Assembly (NCBI RefSeq): GCF_003325475.1
Contig: NZ_CP029495.1
Coordinates: 2,232,001-2,296,000, forward strand
Origin: Chromobacterium phragmitis
GTDB taxonomy: Bacteria > Pseudomonadota > Gammaproteobacteria > Burkholderiales > Chromobacteriaceae
DNA length: 64,000 nucleotides
Direction of reading: 5' to 3'
The notes beneath the pieces were generated by a model. It did no database searches, had not been told where the DNA came from, and saw nothing but the letters and a program-made list of their open reading frames with translations. Every line of letters starts with the position of its first letter. Within the stretch, counting starts at the first letter, position 1. A program made the position numbers and the translations under genes. Positions 51,134 through 59,175 of this stretch are shown piece after piece.

Positions 51134-51711
51134 ACTGGAATGGACTCTTCAGCCGCATCCGCTTCCGGCTGTCGGCATGGGTGCGGCCGCGCATGGTATA
51201 CGGCTTCCAGCGCGGCGACGGCGTGTTCCTGAAGCGCACCCGCGTCTCCAACATGACGCGCATCGAACACATGGACAAGCTGATGATCGACGACAATGTC
51301 TACATCGGCCATTTCAACCTGATCGACGCTTCCGGCGGCCTCTACATCGGCGAGGGCTGCCAGATCACCAACTACGTGTCGGTGCTGACCCACTCCAGCC
51401 ATGTGGCCATCCGGTTGTACGGGCGCGAGTACCTGATGCGGGACAACCATGTCGGCTATCTGAAAAAGCCGACCAAGCTCGGCAAGTACAGCTTCATCGG
51501 CCCGCACTCGGTGCTGATGCCGGGCGTCGAATTGGGCAAGGGCAGCATCGTGTCGGCCTACAGCTTCGTGCAGGCCGGCGCGTATCCCGATTTCGCCATC
51601 CTGGCCGGCAACCCGGCAAGGGTGGTGGGCGACACCCGCGAGGCCGACGCCGAATGGCTGGCGCAAAACCCGGAGCTGCATCATTTGTACGAGGCCTGGG
51701 CCCATGACTGA
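51130..51711 (+). CDS. Hexapeptide-repeat acyltransferase (WbbJ-like)
   Basis: 193 residues. Repeats: VYIGHFNLIDASGGLYIGEG, CQITNYVSVLTHSSHVAIRL, then LGKYSFIGPHSVLMPGVELG and SIVSAYSFVQAGAYPDFAIL. It probably O-acetylates a sugar of the repeat unit. ATGA overlap with the flippase and 8-bp overlap with the next glycosyltransferase. Confidence 0.87.
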   Translation: MNWNGLFSRIRFRLSAWVRPRMVYGFQRGDGVFLKRTRVSNMTRIEHMDKLMIDDNVYIGHFNLIDASGGLYIGEGCQITNYVSVLTHSSHVAIRLYGREYLMRDNHVGYLKKPTKLGKYSFIGPHSVLMPGVELGKGSIVSAYSFVQAGAYPDFAILAGNPARVVGDTREADAEWLAQNPELHHLYEAWAHD

Positions 51712-52786
51712 CAAGATCGCCCGCCTGCTGGTGGCGGGCTCGGCCTCCATCCATACTTGGCGCTTCTTGTCGGGCATCGCGCCGCATGTGGATGAATTGT
51801 ACCTGGCCTGCAATGGCGAGGTTCCCGCCGACAAGCGGCCGGTCAATCTGAAGGGCGAGCTGCGGCTGGATTTTAGCCTGAAGGCCTGGTCCAGCGCCGG
51901 CAAGCTCAAGCGCTGGATCGCCGAAGTGAAGCCCGACGTGGTCCATGTCCACCAGGCCAACAGCGTGGCCTGGCACGCGCGCCGCGCGCTGGCGGGGTCG
52001 AACATCCCGATGCTGCTGACGGCCTGGGGCTCGGATGTGCTGCTGTTGCCGGAGCAGAACCGGCTGATGCGCGCCATGGTGCGCGGCAATCTCAAGGCCG
52101 CCGCCGCCGTCACCTCGGATTCGTTGCACATGGCGGCGAAAATCCGCGAGCTGGCCGGCGACTGCCGCATCGCGCTGCTCAATTACGGCATCGACGCGCT
52201 GCCGCCCGAACCCGTCGTCGCCGCCAAGAAGAAACAAGTCTTGTCCTGCCGTTTGCATAAACCGCTGTACCGCATCGACGCCATCCTCAAGGGCTGGGCC
52301 GAGGTGGAGGCGAGCGGCCGCTTGGGCGACTGGAATCTGGTTGTCGCGGCTAGCGGCAGCGAGACGGACAACTTGAAACGGCTGGCCGCGTCTTTGAATC
52401 TCAAACGCGTCGAGTTTGCCGGCTTTGTCGACAGCGCCACCTTGGGCCGGCTCTATGCGGAGTCGCGGGTTTTCGTCAGCGTGCCGCGTTCCGACGCCAC
52501 CAGCATCAGCCTGTTGGAGGCGATGGGCCACGGCTGCCTGCCGCTATTGTCCAATCTGCCGGCCAACGGCGAATGGGCGATAGACGGCCTCAACGGCGTG
52601 ATTGCCGAAGACGTGCGCCGTTTGGGCGCGCAGATGCTGCGGGCGATGGAGGCGGCGTCCGACGATGCCGCCCTGGCCCGCGTGGCCGAAACCAATCGCG
52701 GCCTGGTGGCGGCCAAGGCGCTGCACCAGGCCAATATGGCCGGCTTCGCCGATTTGATCCGCGAGCTGGCCGCCAACAAGGTTTGA
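51704..52786 (+). CDS. Family 4 glycosyltransferase
   Basis: 360 residues, GT-B fold. WIAEVKPDVVHVHQANSVAW near residue 70, LLTAWGSDVLLLPEQNRLMR, and the donor-site EX7E region in FVSVPRSDATSISLLEAMGH. Donor and acceptor are unknown; it probably adds a sugar to the repeat unit. Confidence 0.88.
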   Translation: MTDKIARLLVAGSASIHTWRFLSGIAPHVDELYLACNGEVPADKRPVNLKGELRLDFSLKAWSSAGKLKRWIAEVKPDVVHVHQANSVAWHARRALAGSNIPMLLTAWGSDVLLLPEQNRLMRAMVRGNLKAAAAVTSDSLHMAAKIRELAGDCRIALLNYGIDALPPEPVVAAKKKQVLSCRLHKPLYRIDAILKGWAEVEASGRLGDWNLVVAASGSETDNLKRLAASLNLKRVEFAGFVDSATLGRLYAESRVFVSVPRSDATSISLLEAMGHGCLPLLSNLPANGEWAIDGLNGVIAEDVRRLGAQMLRAMEAASDDAALARVAETNRGLVAAKALHQANMAGFADLIRELAANKV

Positions 52787-52791
52787 ACCTG

Positions 52792-53886
52792 ATGAAAATA
52801 GCCCACCTGACCTCCGCCCATCCGCGCCACGACATCCGCATCTTCGTCAAGGAGTGCAGCTCGCTGGCGGCGGCCGGCCATGAGGTGACGCTGATCGTCG
52901 CCGACGGCCAGGGCGAGGAAATCCGCAACGGCGTCCGCATCCACGATGTCGGCCCCAAGACCGGCGGCCGCCTGTCGCGGATGACCGGCACCGTCAAGCG
53001 CGTCTACCAGGCCGCGCTGAAGCTGCGGCCGGACGTGGTGCATTTCCACGATCCGGAGCTGATTCCCGCCGGCGTGCGACTGAAGCAGGCCGGCATCAAG
53101 GTGGTGTACGACGTGCACGAGGACGTGCCGCGCCAGATCCTGGCCAAGCACTGGATACCCGGCGCGGTGCGCCCGCTGGTGTCCGGCGGCTTCGAGACGC
53201 TGGAAGACTGGGCTGGGCGCCGCTTCGACGCCATCGTCACCTCCACCCCGCACATCCGCAAACGCTTCGAGAAGCTGGGCGCCAAGGCGCTGGACGTGTG
53301 CAACTTCCCGATACTGGAAGAGCTGGTGCGCGACACGCCGTGGGAAAGCCGCCGCAACGAGGTGTGCTACATCGGCGGCATCAGCCGCATCCGCGGCATC
53401 GAGCCCATCGTCGCCGCGCTGCCGGGCACCTCCACCCGGCTGAACCTGGCCGGGCCGTGGAGCGAGAGCGACCTGCGCGCCAAGGTGACGGCCGAGCCGG
53501 GCTGGGCGCGGGTCAACGACCTGGGCGTGCTGGACCGCAAGGGCGTGGCCGAGGTATTGGCCAGAAGTAAGATCGGCCTGGTGACGCTGTTCCCCACGCC
53601 CAATTACGTCGACGCGCTGCCGATCAAATTGTTTGAATACATGGCCGCCGGCATGCCGGTGATCGCCAGCGACTTCCCGGTGTGGCGCGAGATCGTCGAC
53701 GACGCCGGCTGCGGCGTGCTGGTCGATCCGCAGGACGCGGCCGCCATCTCCGCCGCCATCAACGAGCTGCTGGGCGACGAAGCGCGCATGCGCGCGCTCG
53801 GCGAGTCCGGCAAGCGGGCGGTGCTCAATAAATACAGCTGGGCGGCCGAGGCCGACAAGCTGATCAAGCTGTACGCGACGCTGTAA
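52792..53886 (+). CDS. Glycosyltransferase, GT-B fold
   Basis: 364 residues. MKIAHLTSAHPRHDIRIFVK with the early strand, RPDVVHFHDPELIPAGVRLK, VVYDVHEDVPRQILAKHW and a C-terminal donor region IKLFEYMAAGMPVIASDFPV. Similar to glycosyltransferases of O-antigen loci. Starts 6 bp after the previous gene. Confidence 0.88.
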   Translation: MKIAHLTSAHPRHDIRIFVKECSSLAAAGHEVTLIVADGQGEEIRNGVRIHDVGPKTGGRLSRMTGTVKRVYQAALKLRPDVVHFHDPELIPAGVRLKQAGIKVVYDVHEDVPRQILAKHWIPGAVRPLVSGGFETLEDWAGRRFDAIVTSTPHIRKRFEKLGAKALDVCNFPILEELVRDTPWESRRNEVCYIGGISRIRGIEPIVAALPGTSTRLNLAGPWSESDLRAKVTAEPGWARVNDLGVLDRKGVAEVLARSKIGLVTLFPTPNYVDALPIKLFEYMAAGMPVIASDFPVWREIVDDAGCGVLVDPQDAAAISAAINELLGDEARMRALGESGKRAVLNKYSWAAEADKLIKLYATL

Positions 53887-53889
53887 ACC

Positions 53890-55119
53890 ATGAAAATTCT
53901 CTACATCAATCACTACGCCGGCAGCCCGCGCCACGGCATGGAATTCCGCCCCTATTACCTGGCGCGCGAATGGGTGCGGGCCGGGCACGAAGTGAACATG
54001 CTGGCGGCCGACGTGTCGCACCTGCGCCAGTCCCATCCGCAAGTCGACGACAAGTACCGCGACGAGGACATCGACGGCATCCGCTACACCTGGTGCAAGA
54101 CCCGCCCCTACGAAGGCAACGGCGTCGGCCGGGTGCTGAACATCTTCAGTTTCCTGGCCAAGGTGATGGGCCTGTCCAAGCGCTATCTGAAAGAATGGAA
54201 GCCGGACGTGGTGATCGCCTCGTCCACCTATCCGCTGGACACCGTGCCGGCCGCGTGGATCGCCAACAAGACCGGCGCGCGGCTGGTGTACGAGGTGCAC
54301 GACCTGTGGCCGCTGACGCCGGTGGAAGTGGGCGGCATGTCGCCCAAGCATCCTTTCATCCGCCTGCTGCAATGGGCCGAGGATTTCGGCTACAAGCGCG
54401 CCGACACCGTGGTGTCGATGCTGCCCTGCGCCAGGGACTACATGATGGCGCACGGCATGGCGCCGGAAAAATACGCGGTGATTCCCAATGGCGTGGATGT
54501 GGCCGAATGGCAGGGCGAGGCGCTGCCGCTGTCGGCCGAGCACCGGATGCGGCTGGCGGAATTGAAGGCCCATGGGCGCTTCATCGTCGGCTACGCCGGC
54601 GGCCACGGCCTGGCCAACGCGCTGGATTATCTGCTGGAGGCGGCGGCCTTGATGCAGGACGCGCCGGTGACCTTCGTGCTGGTGGGCGACGGCCCGGACA
54701 AGGAGGCGCTGGCGGCGCGCGCCGCCGAGCTGAGGCTGAACAATGTGATGTTCCTGCCGTCCATCGCCAAGCGCAGCGTGCCGGCCTTTCTGGCCGAGTG
54801 CGACGCGCTGTACATCGGCTGGCGCAAGCTGCCGATCTACCGTTTCGGCATCAACCCGAACAAGCTGTTCGACTACATGATGGCGGGCAAGCCGGTGATC
54901 CACTCGGTGGAGGCCGGCAACGACATGGTGAAGGACGCCGGCGCGGGGCTGAGCGTGGGCGCGGAAGACCCGGCGGCCATCGCGGATGCCGTCAAGCGCA
55001 TGGCGGTGCTGCCGCTGGCCGAGCGCGAAGCGATGGGCGCGGCCGGCAAGGCCTATGTGCTGGCCAACCACGATTACGCGGTGCTGGCGCGGCGCTTCCT
55101 GGCGGCGGTGAAGTTGTAG
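53890..55119 (+). CDS. Glycosyltransferase, WbuB-like family 4
   Basis: 409 residues. MKILYINHYAGSPRHGMEFR followed by PYYLAREWVRAGHEVNMLAA, a WbuB-type N-terminus; then LVYEVHDLWPLTPVEVGGMS and NPNKLFDYMMAGKPVIHSVE. WbuB transfers L-FucNAc in E. coli; here the sugar is unknown. Last gene of the first glycan run, 4 bp after its neighbour. Confidence 0.9.
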   Translation: MKILYINHYAGSPRHGMEFRPYYLAREWVRAGHEVNMLAADVSHLRQSHPQVDDKYRDEDIDGIRYTWCKTRPYEGNGVGRVLNIFSFLAKVMGLSKRYLKEWKPDVVIASSTYPLDTVPAAWIANKTGARLVYEVHDLWPLTPVEVGGMSPKHPFIRLLQWAEDFGYKRADTVVSMLPCARDYMMAHGMAPEKYAVIPNGVDVAEWQGEALPLSAEHRMRLAELKAHGRFIVGYAGGHGLANALDYLLEAAALMQDAPVTFVLVGDGPDKEALAARAAELRLNNVMFLPSIAKRSVPAFLAECDALYIGWRKLPIYRFGINPNKLFDYMMAGKPVIHSVEAGNDMVKDAGAGLSVGAEDPAAIADAVKRMAVLPLAEREAMGAAGKAYVLANHDYAVLARRFLAAVKL

Positions 55120-55135
55120 GCTTCCGATCTATGGG

Positions 55136-55894
55136 GTGAAAGCTTTGAGACTGGATTACGCAGAGTTCGGCGCGGGACAACCGTTATTGTTGCTGTTGGG
55201 TTTCGGCATGGGGCATGAGGATGCCATCGAGCTGGGCTATGCGGCGGCGATGAAGAACCGCTGCCGATTGATCTGCGTTTCTCCGCGCGGGCATGGAACG
55301 AGTCCCGCGCCTGGAGAGGTTTCCGCATATGGGCTGGAAGCCATCGTGTCCGATATCGCGCAGGCATTGGATGGCTTGCAGGTGGAAAAAACGGCGGTAT
55401 GGGGATATTCCCTGGGCGCCAAGCTGGCGCTCGGACTCGCGGCTTGGCATCCGCAGCGGGTTGAGCGGATGCTGCTCGGAGGTTTCGAGACCCAGAGCGT
55501 TTTTTCGCCGGAGACCGATATCGTGCTGGAGGCCTTGCGCCAAGGCGGCGAGGCCTGGCGCGATCTGTGGCGCCGGCTGATGCCGGTGCCGGCAGGGATG
55601 GCGGAGCGGTTGGCCGCCGCGGACAGGAAAGCGCTGCAGGCGCTGCGATTGGCGGAGAAAGAGTGGCCGGATATGGGAAGCCTGCTGGGGCAATGCGAGA
55701 TGCCGGTGGCGCTTTACGCCGCAGATCGCTGCTTTGCTCGCGCCAACATGGCGGCGCTGGCGGAGGCTCACGGGCTGGCTTGCGCCATCTTGCCGGGCTG
55801 CGATCATTTTTCCTTGTTGGCGGAGCCCGCGCGCGTGGCGGCTGCGGTCAATGAGCAGATAGTCGTGCTGCAAGAGACAGAAAGAAAACCATGA
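55136..55894 (+). CDS. Alpha/beta hydrolase
   Basis: 252 residues. Oxyanion region LLLLLGFGMGHED, nucleophile elbow WGYSLGAKLALGL (GxSxG) and the catalytic His in LPGCDHFSLLAEP. The start is uncertain: GTG at 55136 or TTG at 55145 with GGGTGA upstream. Its stop overlaps the LprI-like ATG. Substrate unknown; it interrupts the glycan genes. Confidence 0.82.
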   Translation: MKALRLDYAEFGAGQPLLLLLGFGMGHEDAIELGYAAAMKNRCRLICVSPRGHGTSPAPGEVSAYGLEAIVSDIAQALDGLQVEKTAVWGYSLGAKLALGLAAWHPQRVERMLLGGFETQSVFSPETDIVLEALRQGGEAWRDLWRRLMPVPAGMAERLAAADRKALQALRLAEKEWPDMGSLLGQCEMPVALYAADRCFARANMAALAEAHGLACAILPGCDHFSLLAEPARVAAAVNEQIVVLQETERKP

Positions 55895-56247
55895 TGAAGA
55901 ATATTTGGATGGCGGCGATGGCCGCTTGCATGGGCGTGGTAGCGTTGCCAGCCCAGTCCGCCGGCTTCAACTGCGCTTACGCCAAGCTGAAGGTGGAAAA
56001 AATGATTTGCGCCGACGCCGAGCTGTCGGCCCTGGACTCGGAATTGGCCAAGCGCTTCACCGCGATTCAGGATGAGACCAAAGGCATCGACGGCGATACC
56101 GGCAAACGGCTGGATCCCTATGGCAAGGAGCAGGTACGCTGGCTGAAGGAAGTGCGCAACACGTGCGAGGATGCCTTGTGCGTGCGCGACGCTTACAAGA
56201 AGCGGTTGAAGTACTTCGCCAAGGTTGAGAAGGATTTGGGCCTGTAA
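55891..56247 (+). CDS. LprI-like (DUF1311) exported protein
   Basis: 118 residues. Signal peptide (AACMGVVALPAQSAG) then the DUF1311 core FNCAYAKLKVEKMICADAEL with its Cys pair and SALDSELAKRF, and later Cys at NTCEDALCVRD for disulfides. LprI of mycobacteria inhibits lysozyme; function here is by family only. ATGA overlap with the hydrolase. Confidence 0.85.
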   Translation: MMKNIWMAAMAACMGVVALPAQSAGFNCAYAKLKVEKMICADAELSALDSELAKRFTAIQDETKGIDGDTGKRLDPYGKEQVRWLKEVRNTCEDALCVRDAYKKRLKYFAKVEKDLGL

Positions 56248-56294
56248 GTCTTAATGGGGCGACATGATTGATTTGTCTGGATAGAGGCAAGGCG

Positions 56295-56795
56295 ATGAAG
56301 AGGTTTCGAGTATTGGGATGGGGGCTGTCGCTAGCGGCAGCTTGTCTGATCGCGCAGGGCGCGGCGGCGGATGGCCTGGCCAGAGTGAAGAAGGATGGCG
56401 CGCTTTATCATTATGCCGGCCAGGTGCAATTGAGCGGGAGTTACGATTACTCCAGGGATGAAAACGCCATGAGCGCCGTCGGCGACCAGTTCTGCTTCAG
56501 CCCGGATAAGGGGTCGGCGCGCAAAATTCCCCGCGAGCGGGGCGACGACAGAGATCGCTGGTTTTGCTTCGAAAACGACAAGCAAGCGCGAACCATGCTG
56601 GAGGTGGACAAGCTCCTGAAGGACAAGCGGGTTTGCAGCTTGAGAGGCAAGGCAACCATCGAGGTGGACCACTACATCGCCGATCTGACCGATGGGACCG
56701 AAGCCAACGATACCGCGCGCCTGCTGCGGGTGGTCAGGCTGGCGCCGGCAAAGACCACGCCTTTCGTCAAAGACACCCTGCATTGTCGTGAATAA
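56295..56795 (+). CDS. Exported protein of unknown function
   Basis: 166 residues from MKRFRVLGWGLSLAAACLIA, a signal peptide cut near AAA-DG. The mature part has Cys residues at FCFSPDKG, RWFCFEND, KRVCSLRGKA and the C-terminal LHCRE, likely two disulfides. No family recognised. AGAGGCAAGGCG precedes the ATG. Confidence 0.7.
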   Translation: MKRFRVLGWGLSLAAACLIAQGAAADGLARVKKDGALYHYAGQVQLSGSYDYSRDENAMSAVGDQFCFSPDKGSARKIPRERGDDRDRWFCFENDKQARTMLEVDKLLKDKRVCSLRGKATIEVDHYIADLTDGTEANDTARLLRVVRLAPAKTTPFVKDTLHCRE

Positions 56796-56882
56796 GCCTG
56801 CGCCGGACCTGTTGGCGCGGTCCTGCGCAGTTTGAATGGAAGAGGCCGCTCTCGCCGAGCGGCGTGACAGAGAGATAGTGAA

Positions 56883-58046
56883 ATGAGCGAAACCAAGTTC
56901 CTGCCGTTCGCCTTGCCGGACATCGGCGAGGAAGAGATCAATGAAGTGGTCGACGCGCTGCGTTCCGGCTGGGTGACCACCGGTCCCAAGACCAAGCAGT
57001 TCGAGGCCGATTTCGCGGCCTTCCTGGGGGATGGCGTCGAGGCCATCGCCGTCAACTCCGCCACCGCCGGCCTGCACCTGGCGCTGGAGGCGATCGGCAT
57101 CAAGGAAGGCGATGAAGTGATCGTGCCGTCCTACACCTTCACCGCCACCGCCGAAGTGGTGCGCTATCTGGGCGCGCATCCGGTATGCGTGGATGTGGAC
57201 GCCGCGACGTTCAATATCCGCCCGGACGCCATCCGCGCGGCGATCACTGATAAAACCCGCGCCATCATTCCGGTCCACTTCGCCGGCCTGGCCTGCGAGA
57301 TGGACGAGATCATCGCCATCGCCCGCGAGCATGGGCTGAAGATCGTCGAGGACGCCGCCCACGCCATGCCCACTTACTACAAAGGCAAGCTGGTGGGCAC
57401 GCTGGATTCGGACGTCACCGTGTTCAGCTTCTACGCCAACAAGACCATGACCACCGGCGAAGGCGGCATGGTGGTGTCCAAGAACAAGGACATCATCGCT
57501 CGTTGCAAGGTGATGCGCCTGCACGGCATCAGCCGCGACGCCTTCGACCGCTACGTGTCCAAGACCCCGGCCTGGTACTACGAAGTGGTGGCCCCGGGCT
57601 ACAAGTACAATATGCCGGACACCGCCGCGGCGATGGGCATCCATCAGTTGAAGAAAATCCGCGGCTTCTACGAAAAACGCGAAGTCATGGCCCAGCGCTT
57701 CGACCGCGAGCTGGCGGATCTGCCGCTGATCCTGCCTGCGCGCGCCAAGGACGAGGGCAGCAACCACGCCTGGCACCTGTACCCGGTGCGGATCAAGCCG
57801 GAGGCCGGCGTGTCGCGCGACGATTTCATCGCCAAGATGGCGGAGAAGGGCATCGGCTGCTCGGTGCACTTCATCCCGCTGCACCGCCAGCCGGTATGGC
57901 GCGACGGCTACCAGCTGACCCGCGAGCAATTCCCGGTGGCCGACGCCGCGTTCGAAGCCGAGGTGACGCTGCCGCTGTACACTCGGATGACGGACGATGA
58001 CCAGACCCGCGTCATCGCCGCCGTGCGCGAGATTCTGGGCGCATGA
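56883..58046 (+). CDS. DegT-family sugar 4-aminotransferase (PglE/PglC-like)
   Basis: 387 residues. FALPDIGEEEINEVVDALRS, SGWVTTGPKTKQFEADFAAF, then IVEDAAHAMPTYYKGK and FSFYANKTMTTGEGGMVVSK with the PLP Lys. It resembles aminotransferases making UDP-4-amino-4,6-dideoxy-GlcNAc from the 4-keto sugar, as in the bacillosamine route. The keto sugar would come from the dehydratase at 59172. ATGA overlap with the sugar transferase. Confidence 0.9.
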   Translation: MSETKFLPFALPDIGEEEINEVVDALRSGWVTTGPKTKQFEADFAAFLGDGVEAIAVNSATAGLHLALEAIGIKEGDEVIVPSYTFTATAEVVRYLGAHPVCVDVDAATFNIRPDAIRAAITDKTRAIIPVHFAGLACEMDEIIAIAREHGLKIVEDAAHAMPTYYKGKLVGTLDSDVTVFSFYANKTMTTGEGGMVVSKNKDIIARCKVMRLHGISRDAFDRYVSKTPAWYYEVVAPGYKYNMPDTAAAMGIHQLKKIRGFYEKREVMAQRFDRELADLPLILPARAKDEGSNHAWHLYPVRIKPEAGVSRDDFIAKMAEKGIGCSVHFIPLHRQPVWRDGYQLTREQFPVADAAFEAEVTLPLYTRMTDDDQTRVIAAVREILGA

Positions 58047-58711
58047 GCCAGCGGTTGGAAAAAGAGGGCGGCGAACTGCTGCCGCCTTGCTGCCGGCCGC
58101 GCCGCCACGGCTCGCGGCTGCTGAAGCGGCTGTTCGACATCGCCGCTTCCGGAGCGGGCCTCGCCGTGCTGGCCTTGCCGCTGTTGGCGGTGGCGTTGTG
58201 GGTGAAGCTGGATTCGCCGGGGCCGGTGTTTTTCCGCCAGGTGCGGGTGGGGCGGGGCGGCGCGCTGTTCCGCATTCATAAATTCCGCACCATGCAGGTG
58301 GACACCGAGCGCCAGGGCCAGCTGACCGTCGGCGCCGATTCGAGAATCACCGGCGCCGGCCGTCTGCTGCGCAAGACCAAGCTGGACGAGCTGCCGCAGC
58401 TGCTGGACGTGCTGTTCGGCGACATGAGCCTGGTCGGCCCGCGGCCGGAGGTGCCCAAATACGTGGCGCACTATCCGGAGGATGTGAAGGACATCGTGCT
58501 GTCGGTGCGCCCCGGCATCACCGACTGGGCGTCGATCCGGATGATCGATGAAAACGAGATACTGGGCCGCGCCGCCGATCCTGAGCGCGCCTATATCGAC
58601 GAAGTGCTGCCGGAAAAACTGGCTTACTACGTGCGTTACGCCGAGACGCATAGCCTGTGGGAAGACATCCGCATCATCGTCGCCACTTTGATGAAGATCG
58701 TCAGCCGATGA
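58043..58711 (+). CDS. Initiating sugar-phosphate transferase (PglC/WbaP-type)
   Basis: 222 residues. A reentrant hydrophobic N-terminal helix (LLKRLFDIAASGAGLAVLAL), then WVKLDSPGPVFFRQVRVGRG, IHKFRTMQVD, KTKLDELPQLLDVLFGDMSL and VGPRPEVPKY, the minimal polyprenyl-phosphate phosphosugar transferase fold. It would start the repeat unit by adding a phosphosugar (maybe the 4-acetamido-dideoxy sugar made here) to undecaprenyl phosphate. Confidence 0.92.
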   Translation: MSQRLEKEGGELLPPCCRPRRHGSRLLKRLFDIAASGAGLAVLALPLLAVALWVKLDSPGPVFFRQVRVGRGGALFRIHKFRTMQVDTERQGQLTVGADSRITGAGRLLRKTKLDELPQLLDVLFGDMSLVGPRPEVPKYVAHYPEDVKDIVLSVRPGITDWASIRMIDENEILGRAADPERAYIDEVLPEKLAYYVRYAETHSLWEDIRIIVATLMKIVSR

Positions 58712-59175
58712 CCCTCGCCATCCGCGCCGCGCAAGCCGCAGACGCCGGCGCGCTGGCAGGCATTTATCTGGCCTGCCGCCGCGAGATGCCGTACGCGCCG
58801 CTGGCGCATGGCGACGCGGCGGTGCATGCCTGGTTCGCCGACGCGCTGCTGCCGGCGGGCGATGTCTGGCTGGCGGAGCGGGATGGCGAGATCGCCGGCT
58901 TCGCCGCTTGCTCCGAGCGGGATGGCCAGTTTTGGCTGGATCAGTTGTATGTCGCCGCGCGGCATCAACGCTCGGGCGTCGGCCAGGCTTTGATGGAACA
59001 GATTTTGACGGGGCGGCCGCGGGCCTGCCGCCTGCAGGTGTTCCAGGCCAATGCCGGCGCGCGGCGCTTTTACGAGGCGCACGGCTTCCAATTGCTGAGC
59101 CTGGGCGACGGCCACGATAACGAGGAACGCTGTCCAGACGCGCTGTACCAATGGCGGCCGGATACGAAAGAATGA
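58708..59175 (+). CDS. GNAT-family N-acetyltransferase
   Basis: 155 residues. GNAT fold: TLAIRAAQAADAGALAGIYL, IAGFAACSERDGQFWLDQLY, and acetyl-CoA loop ARHQRSGVGQALMEQ, then NAGARRFYEAHGFQL. ATGA overlaps on both sides tie it to the sugar transferase and dehydratase; it probably acetylates the 4-amino group of the UDP sugar, as WecD does, in place of a hexapeptide PglD-type enzyme. Confidence 0.88.
   Translation: MTLAIRAAQAADAGALAGIYLACRREMPYAPLAHGDAAVHAWFADALLPAGDVWLAERDGEIAGFAACSERDGQFWLDQLYVAARHQRSGVGQALMEQILTGRPRACRLQVFQANAGARRFYEAHGFQLLSLGDGHDNEERCPDALYQWRPDTKE

Noticed and set aside
52453..55071. An 872-codon open frame on the minus strand, and others such as 8525-10375 (minus) and 1379-2779 (plus).
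   Set aside because: They lie opposite well-identified genes, have His/Gln/Arg/Ala-rich shadow composition and no family motifs; high GC makes long antisense frames common.
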